Shown: positions 42,579-51,907 of the stretch, in pieces
How positions within the stretch are numbered: the stretch's first letter is position 1
Layout of the letters: every line of letters begins with the position of its first letter
Program-made: the position numbers and the translations under genes
NCBI GenBank assembly: GCA_937146805.1
Contig: CAKZRR010000033.1
Location: forward strand, 1 to 64,000
Source: an uncultured Owenweeksia sp.
GTDB taxonomy: Bacteria > Bacteroidota > Bacteroidia > Flavobacteriales > Schleiferiaceae
Reading direction: 5' to 3'
Length of the DNA: 64,000 nucleotides
The notes under the pieces: generated by a model
Told to the model about the DNA's origin: nothing
The model's database searches: none
The model's input: the letters and a program-made list of their open reading frames with translations, nothing else

Positions 42579-45150
42579 TGGCTTTAGGTTTAGTTTTATT
42601 TGAAATTTGGCGAATAACAGAGTCTAGTTCTAGAGCAGAGTCCATTGCGTTTTCCAGCATTAAAGGTACCTCATCACCATTTAATTGGCTTTGTTTAATA
42701 AGTTGAATGATACCTAAAATACGAGCTAATGGTGCTCTTACCACATGCGATTGTAAATAGGCAATTTCTTCAAAATGTAGGTTTTGTTTTTCGATGGTTT
42801 CCAGTTGTAGTTTCCTTTCGCTAATGTCTTGTATGGTTCCTGTAAAAACGTTTTTGCCATCGCTATTTAGAGTTACATAAGTGGTGGTAGAAAGATGCTT
42901 TAAATGACCATCATTCGCAATAATTCGAAAGTCACTAAAAAGGGTTTTTTGCGTTTGTTTAATTTCATAGAACCTATGTGAAACCAACTCTAGGTCTTCT
43001 GGGTGCACGTGATCAAAAAATAGACTTGTACGTGGTCGTGTGCCTAATTTTTTGTCATTAAGATTATAACCTAAAATGGAATACATTTCATTGGACCAAG
43101 TGGAGTTATCTTCTCCTTCAATCATTTCAAAGTAACCCAGTTTGGCAATTTCGTTGCTACGTTTTAGTTGCTCATTAGTTTTTATTAACTCTTCGCGTGT
43201 TTTTAATTTTTCAGTAATGTCGTTTATAAGCACCAAGGCCGATTTTTCACCAAGGTACTCTATAACATGGTTAGTAATTTCTACATTCATTATTTCGCCC
43301 GTTTTTTTGCAATGACGCCAAACGGATTGATTGCGCCCTCCAATATTAATATCTTGGGTAAGGGCTTCTTCCATTTTTTTACGATCCTCGCTTGGGCGAA
43401 TATCAAGCACAGACATGCCAATAAACTCCTCTCTTAGGTAACCGTAATTTAATAAGGTTTGCTCATTACAATCTAAAATTTTGTGTGTATCAAAACTGTA
43501 GATAAACATGGGTTGAGGATTGGAGTTAAACAGATAACGGTACTTTTCGTCACTGGCTTGTAATCTCCGTTCGGCTAATTTTCGGTTGGTTATATCTTGC
43601 ATGGCACCCAATATTCTTTTAGGAGAGCCGTCTTCATTATAGGTTACTAGTGAGCGGTCAAAAATATCACGGTACTCTCCCGAGCCCGTTTTAAAACGAT
43701 ATTCAGACATTAACTTAGGATGTTGTAATGTAAGTCCGTTTTCAAACAATTTAAAAACACGCGCTCTATCGTTTGGGTGAATCCGATTAAAAAATACTTC
43801 TTTATTGATTTTATCTGGATCTTGATTAGGCCCGTACAACTGTAAAAGCCGTTCATTGGCCCAGGTTTTATCCGTAGCCGCATCCCAATCCCAAATTCCA
43901 TCGTTGGTAGCCTCTACGGCACTTTCAAAGCGTTCGTTGGATTCCCGTAGTTGATCAGCCGCTAGTTTTTGTTCGGTAATATCTCGGGTAACCCCTAGTA
44001 CACAACGCTCGCCACTTTGTTCATTTTTAAAGGGTAAGGCATGAGTTTCCATCCATTTTATACCTCCCTTCATTCCTTTGAGCTGAAAAATCAACTTGCC
44101 ACTTTGCCCTTCATACGCATTGATGTAGAGCTTTTTATAGTCTGACTTATAACCAGGCATTACTAGGCCTAAGATAGATTTACCAATTACATCTTTTCGG
44201 TTGGTTGTTTCAATTTGCTTTAAACCCGCTTTGTTTATTTCAATTAAATCCAGGTTTTTACTTACTAGTTTTACACAGCTAGGTACTGTTTCTAACGTAG
44301 CTTTTAAAATGTATTCACTGCGTTGCAGTGCCATTTCTTTGTTTTTTTCATCTGTAATGTCTCGAAAAACAGAAACAATACTGCCATTTCTAAGACGGGT
44401 GGCATTCATCCGTATTCTTCGTTCTTCACCATTTTTTCGATTGATACCTCTTTCTAATGTTACGCTGGCATCAAATTTAACGAGGTTAAAGTCTATAGGG
44501 CGTTCTTTTAGGCTGCTTTCAGAGACGAAGTCAACTAAATTCATTGTTAAAAGCTCTTCCTTAGAATATCCTGTTAGCCTAGTGGTAGCCTCATTAACCG
44601 AAAGAATGTTTCCGTTTGGATGGCTGCTAAAAATGCCATCGGTTAAGTTTTCAATAATAGTTTGAAATTGATGCTCCTCTACGCTCTTAGTATTTACGAT
44701 GGTTCTAATAACATGTGTCACTACATGTTTCTCATTTAAAATGGGGCTGCATTTCACTTCCCACATGGATTCGGTAGTGCCTGGAAAAGTAACTTCCTCC
44801 TTTTTATCAATTACCTGATTAAGCACTTCCAACATTTCCTCCGTGCTCTTGGCACTGGTTCCTTGGCTAAAAAACTCGGTAAAGCTTTTTCCAACAATAT
44901 CTTCCCGCTTAAGGCGGTGCATTACATACAAATCAAGCAATGCGTTATTTACATAGCAAATAGTAAACTGCGGACTATCGGCTTTTAATAAAACTTGGGG
45001 GAGAGGATTTAAATCTAAACTTGCGTAAAAATTTTCGGTTGAAATCAATTTGGTTTGGTTTAAAATTCGCGCTTCTGTTCCTAAACTTATCTGCCTATGC
45101 GATGCTACCAATATACAACGCAGGCTCACTGGTTTGGCAGATGCCCTCAA
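42571..45150 (-). CDS. Multi-PAS sensor protein with HisKA-like end, no ATPase domain
   Basis: 859 residues, soluble. About six PAS/PAC units (e.g. GNILSVNEATTRLTGYSKEELL, ATNDGIWDWDAATDKTWANERLL, HKILDCNEQTLLNYGYLREEFIGM). It ends with a HisKA-like helix pair (EEIAYLQSHVVRAPLARILGIIQL) and stops about 45 residues later; no HATPase motifs exist. The His may still receive phosphate from another kinase, or the protein dimerises kinases. Start uncertain: the first ~25 residues (MRASAKPVSLRC...) do not look like PAS sequence, and a non-ATG start near ISTENFYASLDL is possible. Coupled to the receiver gene. Confidence 0.82.
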   Translation of the reverse strand: MRASAKPVSLRCILVASHRQISLGTEARILNQTKLISTENFYASLDLNPLPQVLLKADSPQFTICYVNNALLDLYVMHRLKREDIVGKSFTEFFSQGTSAKSTEEMLEVLNQVIDKKEEVTFPGTTESMWEVKCSPILNEKHVVTHVIRTIVNTKSVEEHQFQTIIENLTDGIFSSHPNGNILSVNEATTRLTGYSKEELLTMNLVDFVSESSLKERPIDFNLVKFDASVTLERGINRKNGEERRIRMNATRLRNGSIVSVFRDITDEKNKEMALQRSEYILKATLETVPSCVKLVSKNLDLIEINKAGLKQIETTNRKDVIGKSILGLVMPGYKSDYKKLYINAYEGQSGKLIFQLKGMKGGIKWMETHALPFKNEQSGERCVLGVTRDITEQKLAADQLRESNERFESAVEATNDGIWDWDAATDKTWANERLLQLYGPNQDPDKINKEVFFNRIHPNDRARVFKLFENGLTLQHPKLMSEYRFKTGSGEYRDIFDRSLVTYNEDGSPKRILGAMQDITNRKLAERRLQASDEKYRYLFNSNPQPMFIYSFDTHKILDCNEQTLLNYGYLREEFIGMSVLDIRPSEDRKKMEEALTQDINIGGRNQSVWRHCKKTGEIMNVEITNHVIEYLGEKSALVLINDITEKLKTREELIKTNEQLKRSNEIAKLGYFEMIEGEDNSTWSNEMYSILGYNLNDKKLGTRPRTSLFFDHVHPEDLELVSHRFYEIKQTQKTLFSDFRIIANDGHLKHLSTTTYVTLNSDGKNVFTGTIQDISERKLQLETIEKQNLHFEEIAYLQSHVVRAPLARILGIIQLIKQSQLNGDEVPLMLENAMDSALELDSVIRQISNKTKPKANA

Positions 45151-45412
45151 AATTTTATTCCTACAGCGGTTATATTTGTTCTTTTTTCACATGTTTTTGT
45201 TTTAAGTATTGATTTACAGACTATATATGATAGTCTAAAATCTGCACTCGTTGCTGGGGGTATTTTTTAATTTGCTTAAAACTAGCTACTTGTATTGTGT
45301 GTTGACCTCCCAATTTTTGGCGCGTTTTATGCTTTTTTTGGAGTAAATTTTGCCTGCCATTAAGAAATTTGATGTAACGAATAGGATGGAGTTGGTTGAT
45401 TTTTAAGACAGG

Positions 45413-46018
45413 TTACTCAGACTTTTTGTACATCGTAAAAAACATAAAGGGGAGATAACCAAACAGAAATAGAAATGCCCCGACTACTAATAGAACATTG
45501 GCGCCCATAAGATGTAAGAGTTTAAAAACTATAGATAAGCTAAATATTATGGCAGCAGTTAAACCAAATAGATAGCGCATTTTATCGCTGGCTATTTTGT
45601 GGGCATTTAAGCGGTATTTATAAAGTGTAAACGAGGGTATAAAGACAAACCCTAAGCCAAGAGCCCCAGAAATGGACAATATGGTGCCACCAGGCCAATG
45701 CATAAGTTTGAACAAAAAGCCCAGCCCTAAGGCCATTGAAAAAAGCAAGCCTGTACTAAACATGAATCGTTTCATAAGTGTAATTTTTTTTGAGTTTAAT
45801 AGATAAATGGTTTCTTGTTGTAATTCGTTAAGCCCATTGGGGCAAATGTCTAGTTTGGCTTGCTTAAACCCTTCTTCAAAGGGTAAACCTCTACTTATGT
45901 AAATTTCAATAGCACAGCAAAAGTGATCTATCAAATCATCTTTTAACTCTTTAGATTTGAGGCTGCTATTTTCAATTTCGGAAACAATAGTTTGTACTTG
46001 TTTGTTGGTAAGGTTCAT
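45413..46018 (-). CDS. Membrane protein paired with a PadR regulator
   Basis: 201 residues. The N-terminal ~80 residues are helical and soluble (NKQVQTIVSEIENSSLKSKELKDDLIDHFCCAIE), like the HAAS-type domains in PadR-linked membrane proteins. Four membrane helices follow (FSTGLLFSMALGLGFLFKLMHW; LSISGALGLGFVFIPSF; YLFGLTAAIIFSLSIVFKLLHL; VLLVVGAFLFLFGYLPFMFF), with a repeated FKLxHxxG motif. Overlaps the PadR gene by 4 bases. It probably responds to or is controlled by PadR; function unknown. Confidence 0.75.
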   Translation of the reverse strand: MNLTNKQVQTIVSEIENSSLKSKELKDDLIDHFCCAIEIYISRGLPFEEGFKQAKLDICPNGLNELQQETIYLLNSKKITLMKRFMFSTGLLFSMALGLGFLFKLMHWPGGTILSISGALGLGFVFIPSFTLYKYRLNAHKIASDKMRYLFGLTAAIIFSLSIVFKLLHLMGANVLLVVGAFLFLFGYLPFMFFTMYKKSE

Positions 46019-46359
46019 TGAAGCTGAAAGTTAAAATCTGGAAAAAGCATGTTTTTAAGAGTGCTCATAAAGGCTTTGAGCTGTTCTGATTCTACCTGTT
46101 CTCGCTCCGTTCCGGCCGGAGTTAAGTAATAATACTTGCGAACCCGCTTACCGATATATTGCTCTTCAAATTGCAGTAATCCGTCCTTGGTAAGCTTATG
46201 AAGCGCTGGATATAAAGAGCCATCCTTTAAAAGGATTTTCTCATCAGACATTTCTTTTACTTTTTGGGCTAATTCGTACCCATACATTTTACCCTCTTTG
46301 GCCAGTAGTTTTAAAACAATGGTGGTGAGGGTTCCTTTTAGTAGTTCTTTATTATACAT
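46015..46359 (-). CDS. PadR-family transcriptional regulator
   Basis: 114 residues. Winged-helix PadR domain: KGTLTTIVLKLLAKEGKMYGYELAQKV, LKDGSLYPALHKLTKDGLLQF and KYYYLTPAGTEREQ. Such repressors often sit beside the membrane gene they control; this one overlaps it by 4 bases. An AT-rich stretch with tatataatata-like sequence just upstream (46365-46385) may be the operator. Confidence 0.9.
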   Translation of the reverse strand: MYNKELLKGTLTTIVLKLLAKEGKMYGYELAQKVKEMSDEKILLKDGSLYPALHKLTKDGLLQFEEQYIGKRVRKYYYLTPAGTEREQVESEQLKAFMSTLKNMLFPDFNFQLQ

Positions 46360-46442
46360 AGCACAAATATATATAATATATCAATACATTGTATTTCTAT
46401 GTATTTACAAATAAAAGGAAATCTTGAATTTGAAGCAAAAAA

Positions 46443-46973
46443 TTACTTGGTAAATCGTTCGTCTACCTCCATAACAGCTGCGCAGCTAGTGCAGGTTCTC
46501 ATTTGCTCAGAACTATAATATTCCCGGAAACGGGGTAAAAAGTCTTGTTCAATATTGCTAAGCGGGAAATAGGTTTCGTGCAATTTAGTATTGCAATTAT
46601 CGCAAAACCACATAAGGCCATCGGTGTGCTCGGGTTTACGCACGCGCTCTATTACTAGGCCTATAGAGCCAGCCGAACGAATAGGAGAATGTGGAACATT
46701 AGGCGGCAGTAAAAACATATCACCTGGGCCTAAATTAATTTCACGGGCTTTTCCATCCTCCTGAATTTTTACGGTAATAGTGCCTTCTAGCTGATAAAAT
46801 AACTCCTCGGTTTCGTTGTAGTGATAATCTTTGCGGGCATTGGGGCCACCCACAATCATTACAATGTAGTCTTCGCCAGCGGGGTATAGGTTTTTATTGC
46901 CTACAGGTGGTTTTAGCAAATCACGATTTTCATTTATCCACTTTTGTAAGTTGAAGGGTGCTGCAATAGCCAT
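46443..46973 (-). CDS. nbaC: 3-hydroxyanthranilate 3,4-dioxygenase
   Basis: 176 residues from the ATG at 46973, matching the bacterial enzyme length; an in-frame ATG at 47060 adds 29 unlikely residues overlapping the upstream gene. Cupin iron ligands fall at the known numbers: His51, Glu57, His95, with substrate Arg47 and Arg99. The C-terminal rubredoxin-like site is CDNC (124-127) and CTSC (161-164). Opens 3-hydroxyanthranilate to ACMS for the ACMSD at 41136-42188. Downstream of the SCO1-like gene on the same strand. Confidence 0.93.
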   Translation of the reverse strand: MAIAAPFNLQKWINENRDLLKPPVGNKNLYPAGEDYIVMIVGGPNARKDYHYNETEELFYQLEGTITVKIQEDGKAREINLGPGDMFLLPPNVPHSPIRSAGSIGLVIERVRKPEHTDGLMWFCDNCNTKLHETYFPLSNIEQDFLPRFREYYSSEQMRTCTSCAAVMEVDERFTK

Positions 46974-47050
46974 AGCCGTTTTATTTAGAGGATGCAAGTT
47001 AAAAGTTTTGGGAGAATCGTTTTTTGCAATGGAAATTAGGAATTCTGTAC

Positions 47051-47722
47051 CTAGTCGCATTCATCCAATAGCCAACGTACATCTTCCACTAATCTATCCA
47101 CATCTTCGGCTAAGGTGCCATCGTAAAATCCACGGATACGCCTTTGATGATCTACCAACACAAAGTTTTCGGTGTGTATAAAATCATCTTCATTACCATT
47201 GCCGCCTTCATCTAGCACAGCAAAGTAAGATTGGCGTGCTAGTTTGTAAATCTGAGGTTTATCGCCCGTCATTAGGTGCCACTTGTTTTTAAGGGCGCCT
47301 TGGCGCTGGGCATATTCAGCTAGCACCGAAACAGAATCGGCCACGGGTGTAACACTATGCGATAAGAGCACGATGGCCGTATCATTCTTAAATTCTTCTT
47401 GCAGCCTACGCATTTGCACGGCCATATCTTTACAAATACTAGGGCAGGTGGTAAAAAAGAAATCGGCTATTACAATTTTGCCTTCCACCGTTTTTTCGGT
47501 AACGGTTTCTCCGTATTGGTTGCTCAAACTAAAATTTAGGGTGCGGTGCCTAAGGCCTTGGCTTTGTATACTGGGATGCACCAAGCGCTCATCTAATTGC
47601 GATGGATTGTAAATAGGCAAGGATTTTTGAGGCTTTAAAATTTGGTAACCAAAATATAAACCAGTAAAAAATATAATGGCCAATGCGCCTATTTTTAGGG
47701 CGTCTGCTTTTCTAAGTTTCAT
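47051..47722 (-). CDS. SCO1/SenC-family thioredoxin-fold protein
   Basis: 223 residues. N-terminal anchor (IGALAIIFFTGLYFGYQIL), then a thioredoxin fold with copper motif CPSIC (FFTTCPSICKDMAVQM) and the distant His in DDFIHTENFVLVDHQRR. SCO proteins deliver copper to the CuA centre of cytochrome oxidase or manage its thiols. It lies upstream of the dioxygenase gene (77 bases), probably one transcript. Confidence 0.9.
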   Translation of the reverse strand: MKLRKADALKIGALAIIFFTGLYFGYQILKPQKSLPIYNPSQLDERLVHPSIQSQGLRHRTLNFSLSNQYGETVTEKTVEGKIVIADFFFTTCPSICKDMAVQMRRLQEEFKNDTAIVLLSHSVTPVADSVSVLAEYAQRQGALKNKWHLMTGDKPQIYKLARQSYFAVLDEGGNGNEDDFIHTENFVLVDHQRRIRGFYDGTLAEDVDRLVEDVRWLLDECD

Positions 47723-47780
47723 GCGGTAAATTTCGGAATAAGCTTTTTAGTATTTTTAAAAAATTGTGGCATTTTACAAT

Positions 47781-47788
47781 TAATTTTG
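47781..47788 (+). promoter_or_regulatory. -7 element of the lipoprotein gene
   Basis: taattttg fits TAnnTTTG, 26 bases before the ATG at 47815. The only TTG upstream is 14 bases away, shorter than usual. Confidence 0.4.
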
Positions 47789-47814
47789 CCTTTCTATTTT
47801 TAATATCCTGTTTT

Positions 47815-48261
47815 ATGAAAAATGTAATGGCCATTGGGTTTTTTGCCCTAATACTATGTTCTTGTTCCAACTCCAATACATCCCACGAAAGTGGCAATAG
47901 CAGCAACATTGAGACCTCACAAGAGGAAACGGTTTTGGATATTTTGAAGCGCGATATTATGGACTCGCACGATATTACCATGGCTAAAATGAACACCATG
48001 GCCAAATTGCGCGGAGAGCTAAAAGATACGTGGAAAACACAAAAAGATACCGCTGAATATTACAATGCCTATATGGATTTGGGGCAAGCCAAAACGGATA
48101 TGATGGACTGGATGCATGCCTTTAAAGATATGACGGAGATGGAGGCCACGGATGCCGAAAAGGAGGCGTATTTGAGAGAGCAATTTGCCAAAATGAAGAA
48201 CCTAGAGGAGTACACTATGAGTTCTATAAAAGTGGCAAAAAAGCTTTTGGGTAAGGGCTAA
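47815..48261 (+). CDS. Lipoprotein, function unknown
   Basis: 148 residues from the ATG at 47815, chosen for its lipoprotein signal (NVMAIGFFALILCSC, lipobox Cys ~17). The mature part is a helical hairpin rich in Met/Lys/Glu (ILKRDIMDSHDITMAKMNTMAKLRGEL, DWMHAFKDMTEM), like other Bacteroidota viral A-type-inclusion-like lipoproteins. Divergent from the SCO1-like gene; possibly metal-related given its many Met, but that is a guess. Confidence 0.65.
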   Translation: MKNVMAIGFFALILCSCSNSNTSHESGNSSNIETSQEETVLDILKRDIMDSHDITMAKMNTMAKLRGELKDTWKTQKDTAEYYNAYMDLGQAKTDMMDWMHAFKDMTEMEATDAEKEAYLREQFAKMKNLEEYTMSSIKVAKKLLGKG

Positions 48262-48267
48262 AAGCTT

Positions 48268-48783
48268 TTACTTTTTGTACACCGGAACGGTGGAGCAGGC
48301 TTCGCCAAACATGAGGCTTTTTACATGAGGTCTTAGTAAAGTAGCGGCTCTTAGGTAAGCATTTGCTGGAATGGGTAAATCACTGCAACCTTTGAGTATT
48401 ACGCGCTTGTCTTGGTAAACCGAGAAATCTACTTTGGCTAGACTTTCTTCCATTAAAAGGTTTTCCATTTCGTGCTTTGAACCAAAAATTACTTTTTGCG
48501 CAATGCTTTGCAAAGCAGCCCCCAATAGTAAGTAGGCCCATTGCGGAATAACAGCATCGGCTGTGCAAATAATATTTACAAAGGCGTTTTGGTATGTGCT
48601 CCAGTTGTGGTTTTTTACGCTTTCGCGGAAATCTTTTTCACGTAAAATTAGACCTTCATATAACCAAGGAGCAATATCCAATTCTAATCTTTTGCCTACG
48701 GTATAGTAGTCCTCTAAGCTTAAAGTAATTAAGCTTGAGTTGGCCACGCGATTTATTATTTCATCTTCGTTTTTAAGTGCCAT
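48268..48783 (-). CDS. DUF2480 family protein
   Basis: 171 residues, soluble. IAPWLYEGLILREKDFRESVKNHNW in outline and ADAVIPQWAYLLLGAAL mark DUF2480, found almost only in Bacteroidota beside SUF genes. Conserved Cys (IICTADA, LKGCSDLP) hint at Fe-S related work, which is unproven. It lies 79 bases downstream of the SufT-like gene on the same strand. Confidence 0.85.
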   Translation of the reverse strand: MALKNEDEIINRVANSSLITLSLEDYYTVGKRLELDIAPWLYEGLILREKDFRESVKNHNWSTYQNAFVNIICTADAVIPQWAYLLLGAALQSIAQKVIFGSKHEMENLLMEESLAKVDFSVYQDKRVILKGCSDLPIPANAYLRAATLLRPHVKSLMFGEACSTVPVYKK

Positions 48784-48862
48784 GGATGTATAAAAAGTTA
48801 TATGTTAATGGTTATAAGGGAGCTAATGTTATTGATCTTTAGAACCTTTTACTCAATACCAG

Positions 48863-49198
48863 CTACAACATTCCCAATTCTAATTTGGCCTCTTCGCTCA
48901 TTAGGTCTTTGGTCCAAGGGGGCTCAAAGGTTATTTCCACTTCCACCTCTTTTACCTCATCTATACTTTTTACTTTTTCCTTTACCTCTTCGGGTAAGCT
49001 CTCGGCTACCGGGCAATTGGGCGAAGTTAGTGTCATCAAGATTTTAATATCTACGTTATCGCTTACATGTACATCGTAAATAAGCCCTAATTCATAAATA
49101 TCAACTGGAATTTCGGGATCGTAAATAGAGCGTAATACCTCTACCGCTTTTTCTCCTATGGCCTGTAATTCTGCGTCTGTCATCTTTTTATCTGGCAT
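48863..49198 (-). CDS. SufT-like MIP18/DUF59 protein
   Basis: 111 residues. The DUF59 core is complete: LRSIYDPEIPVDIYELGLIYDV and ILMTLTSPNCPVAESLP, with the single conserved Cys, and TFEPPWTKDLMSEEAKLELGML at the end. It helps in Fe-S cluster assembly or maturation of Fe-S proteins under stress. Normal member of the Bacteroidota suf cluster, here cut off from sufE by two plus-strand genes. Confidence 0.9.
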   Translation of the reverse strand: MPDKKMTDAELQAIGEKAVEVLRSIYDPEIPVDIYELGLIYDVHVSDNVDIKILMTLTSPNCPVAESLPEEVKEKVKSIDEVKEVEVEITFEPPWTKDLMSEEAKLELGML

Positions 49199-49346
49199 TT
49201 AGCCGTTGGTCATTAACCTTAGCATTTCCCTTTAAAAGGAAGGATTTATACATCCCTTAATTGTTTTGGCAAAGGTATCTACTATTTCGCCTTGAGCATC
49301 ATTCGGTTAACTTTATTAGAGGTGTTTTTACAGTTTATGGATTTTC

Positions 49347-49354
49347 TATATTTG
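49347..49354 (+). promoter_or_regulatory. -7 element upstream of the T9SS protein gene
   Basis: tatatttg fits TAnnTTTG, 46 bases before the ATG at 49401. No clear TTG at -33. Confidence 0.45.
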
Positions 49355-49400
49355 TAAGCATACGCTTTCCCTGTATACCTTAATTTAAAATTGAAGAATC

Positions 49401-50393
49401 ATGAAAAAAATTATTCTATTATCTACCATGCTAGTAGGAACCATGCTAATGGCACAACAACCTTTTGGTAAAAATGCTACTTGGGTAATTGTTTATGGCG
49501 AAGGCGGGTATGGCGGCTTTCGGGAGATTACCTACAGTCACGATACAATTATAAATGGTGAGGCATGGCAAAAATTCAGCGAATCGGGTGTCAGCGAAAT
49601 TCGCACGGGGCCTAAGCCCTCTGATTTAAGACAAACCAAATACTCGGGAAAAACATTTGGTTTTATGTTTTTAACTCGCAACGATTCTGTTTTTAGAATG
49701 GACCAACAAGGGCAAAGCAGCCTGCTATACGATTACAATGCCCAAGTGGGGGATGAATGGCAGTTTGCCCCGTGGGACACCACCTTGGCCAGCTGTTTAG
49801 ATACGCCTATTGTAACCGTTACGGCCATAGGTTTTGATACCATACAAGGGCAAGCTATTAAGTATTGGGATTTAGAGGATAGAAAGGATACCATAAAGGC
49901 CTATACGCCAAATGTATATCGTTGTTCCTCGGGCTGGTGCATGGGTGGCCGCTTGTACGAAAGGATTGGAGGTATGGCAGCCCCATTACCTTTAGCCACG
50001 AGTCAATACTTTGGTCCTATCCCAAATCTATGTAATGGCGCATCTTTTCAGTTGCCGTCCTATATTTTACGTTGTTACAGCGATGCTAACATTAATATCA
50101 ATTTAACTAGCGATTCCTGCGATCATTGGGATTTTGTAGGTTTAAATGAACACACTTTAGTGGATTTCAATTTGTATCCCAACCCTAGCAACTCTCAAAA
50201 AATAGAGATAGATAGCCCCGCTAGTTTTAACCAAATAAATATTTATGGTTTACATGGTGAGCTTTTGTTAAGTCAAAATGTAAAGAACACCCAAAACACC
50301 ATTATGGATATTGATTTACCCATTGGTTTGTATGTATTACAGCTAAAACAAGACGGGCAGTTGCTGGGCGGCAAAAAGTTGATGGTGAGGTAA
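49401..50393 (+). CDS. T9SS-exported protein, function unknown
   Basis: 330 residues. Signal peptide (IILLSTMLVGTMLMAQ), an unrecognised ~240-residue beta-rich passenger (FREITYSHDTIINGEAWQKF, VFRMDQQGQSSLLYDYNAQVGDEW) with several Cys, then a type A CTD: DFNLYPNPSNSQKIEI, IYGLHGELLLS, LPIGLYVLQLKQDGQ. Family length and layout are typical of Bacteroidota secreted proteins. It is plus-strand inside the otherwise minus-strand suf region. Confidence 0.8.
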   Translation: MKKIILLSTMLVGTMLMAQQPFGKNATWVIVYGEGGYGGFREITYSHDTIINGEAWQKFSESGVSEIRTGPKPSDLRQTKYSGKTFGFMFLTRNDSVFRMDQQGQSSLLYDYNAQVGDEWQFAPWDTTLASCLDTPIVTVTAIGFDTIQGQAIKYWDLEDRKDTIKAYTPNVYRCSSGWCMGGRLYERIGGMAAPLPLATSQYFGPIPNLCNGASFQLPSYILRCYSDANININLTSDSCDHWDFVGLNEHTLVDFNLYPNPSNSQKIEIDSPASFNQINIYGLHGELLLSQNVKNTQNTIMDIDLPIGLYVLQLKQDGQLLGGKKLMVR

Positions 50394-50501
50394 TAGCCGT
50401 AAAAAAAGAGTGGATTTTAACGTTTTTCAAAGGTTTTCCGTGGAGTTTGTATGTTTTTGCTAGTAAGCCCGTTACTAGACTAATCAAAAAATAACGAAAC
50501 G

Positions 50502-51272
50502 ATGAAAAGATATCTGCTTGTGTTTGTGGTGCTGCTGGCTTGGGCGAACAGCTTTTCGCAAACAAGAACCATTCATGTATTTGTTGCTTTATGCGATAAT
50601 CAGTTTCAAGGAATCGTTCCGGTTCCGGAAAGTTTAGGGGACGGTAAAAATCCATCTCAAAATTTATATTGGGGTGCCATGTATGGGGTAAAATCCTTCT
50701 TAAAATTTCGTGCGCAAGATTGGGTGCTGGTAGAGCAATTGAAATCAACAAACCCTCTTATTTTAGAGAGAATACTTTTTAAGCATGCCAAAGAGAATGT
50801 TTACCTTTTAGCGGATGCCTACGATGGAGAACATATAAAAACTTGCACTGAGGATTTTTTAAGAGCCTCTAATGCACAAAATCCAATAAAAATTAAACAC
50901 AATAGTGCCTATTTGAGTTTTGGGGGCGCTGCTGGTTTACTGGCCTATATTGGGCATGATGGATTAATGGATTTTGATGTAAATATTGATTATAAGGCTG
51001 TGGAAAGGGAAAAAAGGGACGTAATAATACTGGCCTGCTATAGCGAAGATTTTTTTACCCCAGAAATTGAAATGGCCAGGGCAAACCCTTTATTATGGAC
51101 CACCCATTTGATGGCGCCTGAGGCCTATACTTTAAAAGCTGCAATTGACGGATGGATGAAAAATGAAACAGGAAGCCAAATAGAAGAAAGAGCGGCACAG
51201 GCCTATCATAAATATCAAAAATGCGGAATGACGGGCGCTCGAAATTTGTTTACCACAGGGTTTAACGACTAA
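50502..51272 (+). CDS. Exported caspase-like (clan CD) protein, putative
   Basis: 256 residues. Signal peptide (YLLVFVVLLAWANSFSQ). Conserved VFVALCDNQFQGIVPVPESLGDG near the mature N-terminus, NLYWGAMYGVKSF, then LAYIGHDGLMDF (His152) and RDVIILACYSEDFF (Cys179). A hydrophobic strand ending in His-x-Gly and another ending in Ala-Cys, ~27 residues apart, is how caspase/gingipain-like clan CD folds look. I recall similar uncharacterised proteins in several phyla but no assigned function. Proteolytic activity is inference. Confidence 0.65.
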   Translation: MKRYLLVFVVLLAWANSFSQTRTIHVFVALCDNQFQGIVPVPESLGDGKNPSQNLYWGAMYGVKSFLKFRAQDWVLVEQLKSTNPLILERILFKHAKENVYLLADAYDGEHIKTCTEDFLRASNAQNPIKIKHNSAYLSFGGAAGLLAYIGHDGLMDFDVNIDYKAVEREKRDVIILACYSEDFFTPEIEMARANPLLWTTHLMAPEAYTLKAAIDGWMKNETGSQIEERAAQAYHKYQKCGMTGARNLFTTGFND

Positions 51273-51286
51273 CTAAGTTTTGCTTT

Positions 51287-51706
51287 TTAACCAGCCTGCA
51301 AGGCTATAGCATAATACTTCATTTGTTTAACCATACTTAACAATCCATTGGCACGTGTAGGAGACAAATGCTCTTTTAAACCAATTTCATTTATAAAATC
51401 CATATTGGCGGAAGCAATGTTGGCGGGACTTTGACCCGATAATACGCGTACCATTAAAGCAATAAGACCTTTGGTTAAAATGGCATCGCTGTCGGCTGTA
51501 AAAATGATAGCGTCATCTTTTAGCTCGGCATGAAGCCACACTTGGCTTTGGCAACCTTTAATAAGGTTTTCCTCCACCTTATACTTTTCGTCAATTAGTG
51601 GCAGGGTTTTACCCAAATCAATCAGGTATTCATAACGACCCATCCAGTCGTCAAACATTTCAAACTCTTCAATGGTATCTTGCTGTAACTGTGTTATGCT
51701 AGGCAT
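51287..51706 (-). CDS. sufE: SufE sulfur acceptor
   Basis: 139 residues. Active Cys in LIKGCQSQVWLHAEL (~residue 51), with the SufE fold signature YLIDLGKTLPLIDEKYK and HLSPTRANGLLSMVKQMK. It accepts persulfide from SufS and hands it to SufB for cluster building. Normally next to sufS; here separated by a hypothetical gene and a methyltransferase. Confidence 0.93.
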   Translation of the reverse strand: MPSITQLQQDTIEEFEMFDDWMGRYEYLIDLGKTLPLIDEKYKVEENLIKGCQSQVWLHAELKDDAIIFTADSDAILTKGLIALMVRVLSGQSPANIASANMDFINEIGLKEHLSPTRANGLLSMVKQMKYYAIALQAG

Positions 51707-51907
51707 GGGTACATTTTAAAGGGCAAAGTTCCGAAAAGAGCAAGGAGCAGGCAAGTACTAACAGCGATAATTGGTTGGCACTTGACAGAGCCTTTATTTT
51801 TCTTTCTTTGCTTTGGGGAAGGGGGTAGTTCAGGATTTTAGAGACCAGGTGCTCTGGATATCACTTACCGCACGTTTTAGGTAGAATTTGTAAGGTAACA
51901 AAAGAAA

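Noticed and set aside
46974-47060. Longer 3-HAO N-terminus
   Set aside because: The ATG at 46973 gives ligand numbering identical to the characterised bacterial enzyme and avoids overlap with the SCO1-like gene.
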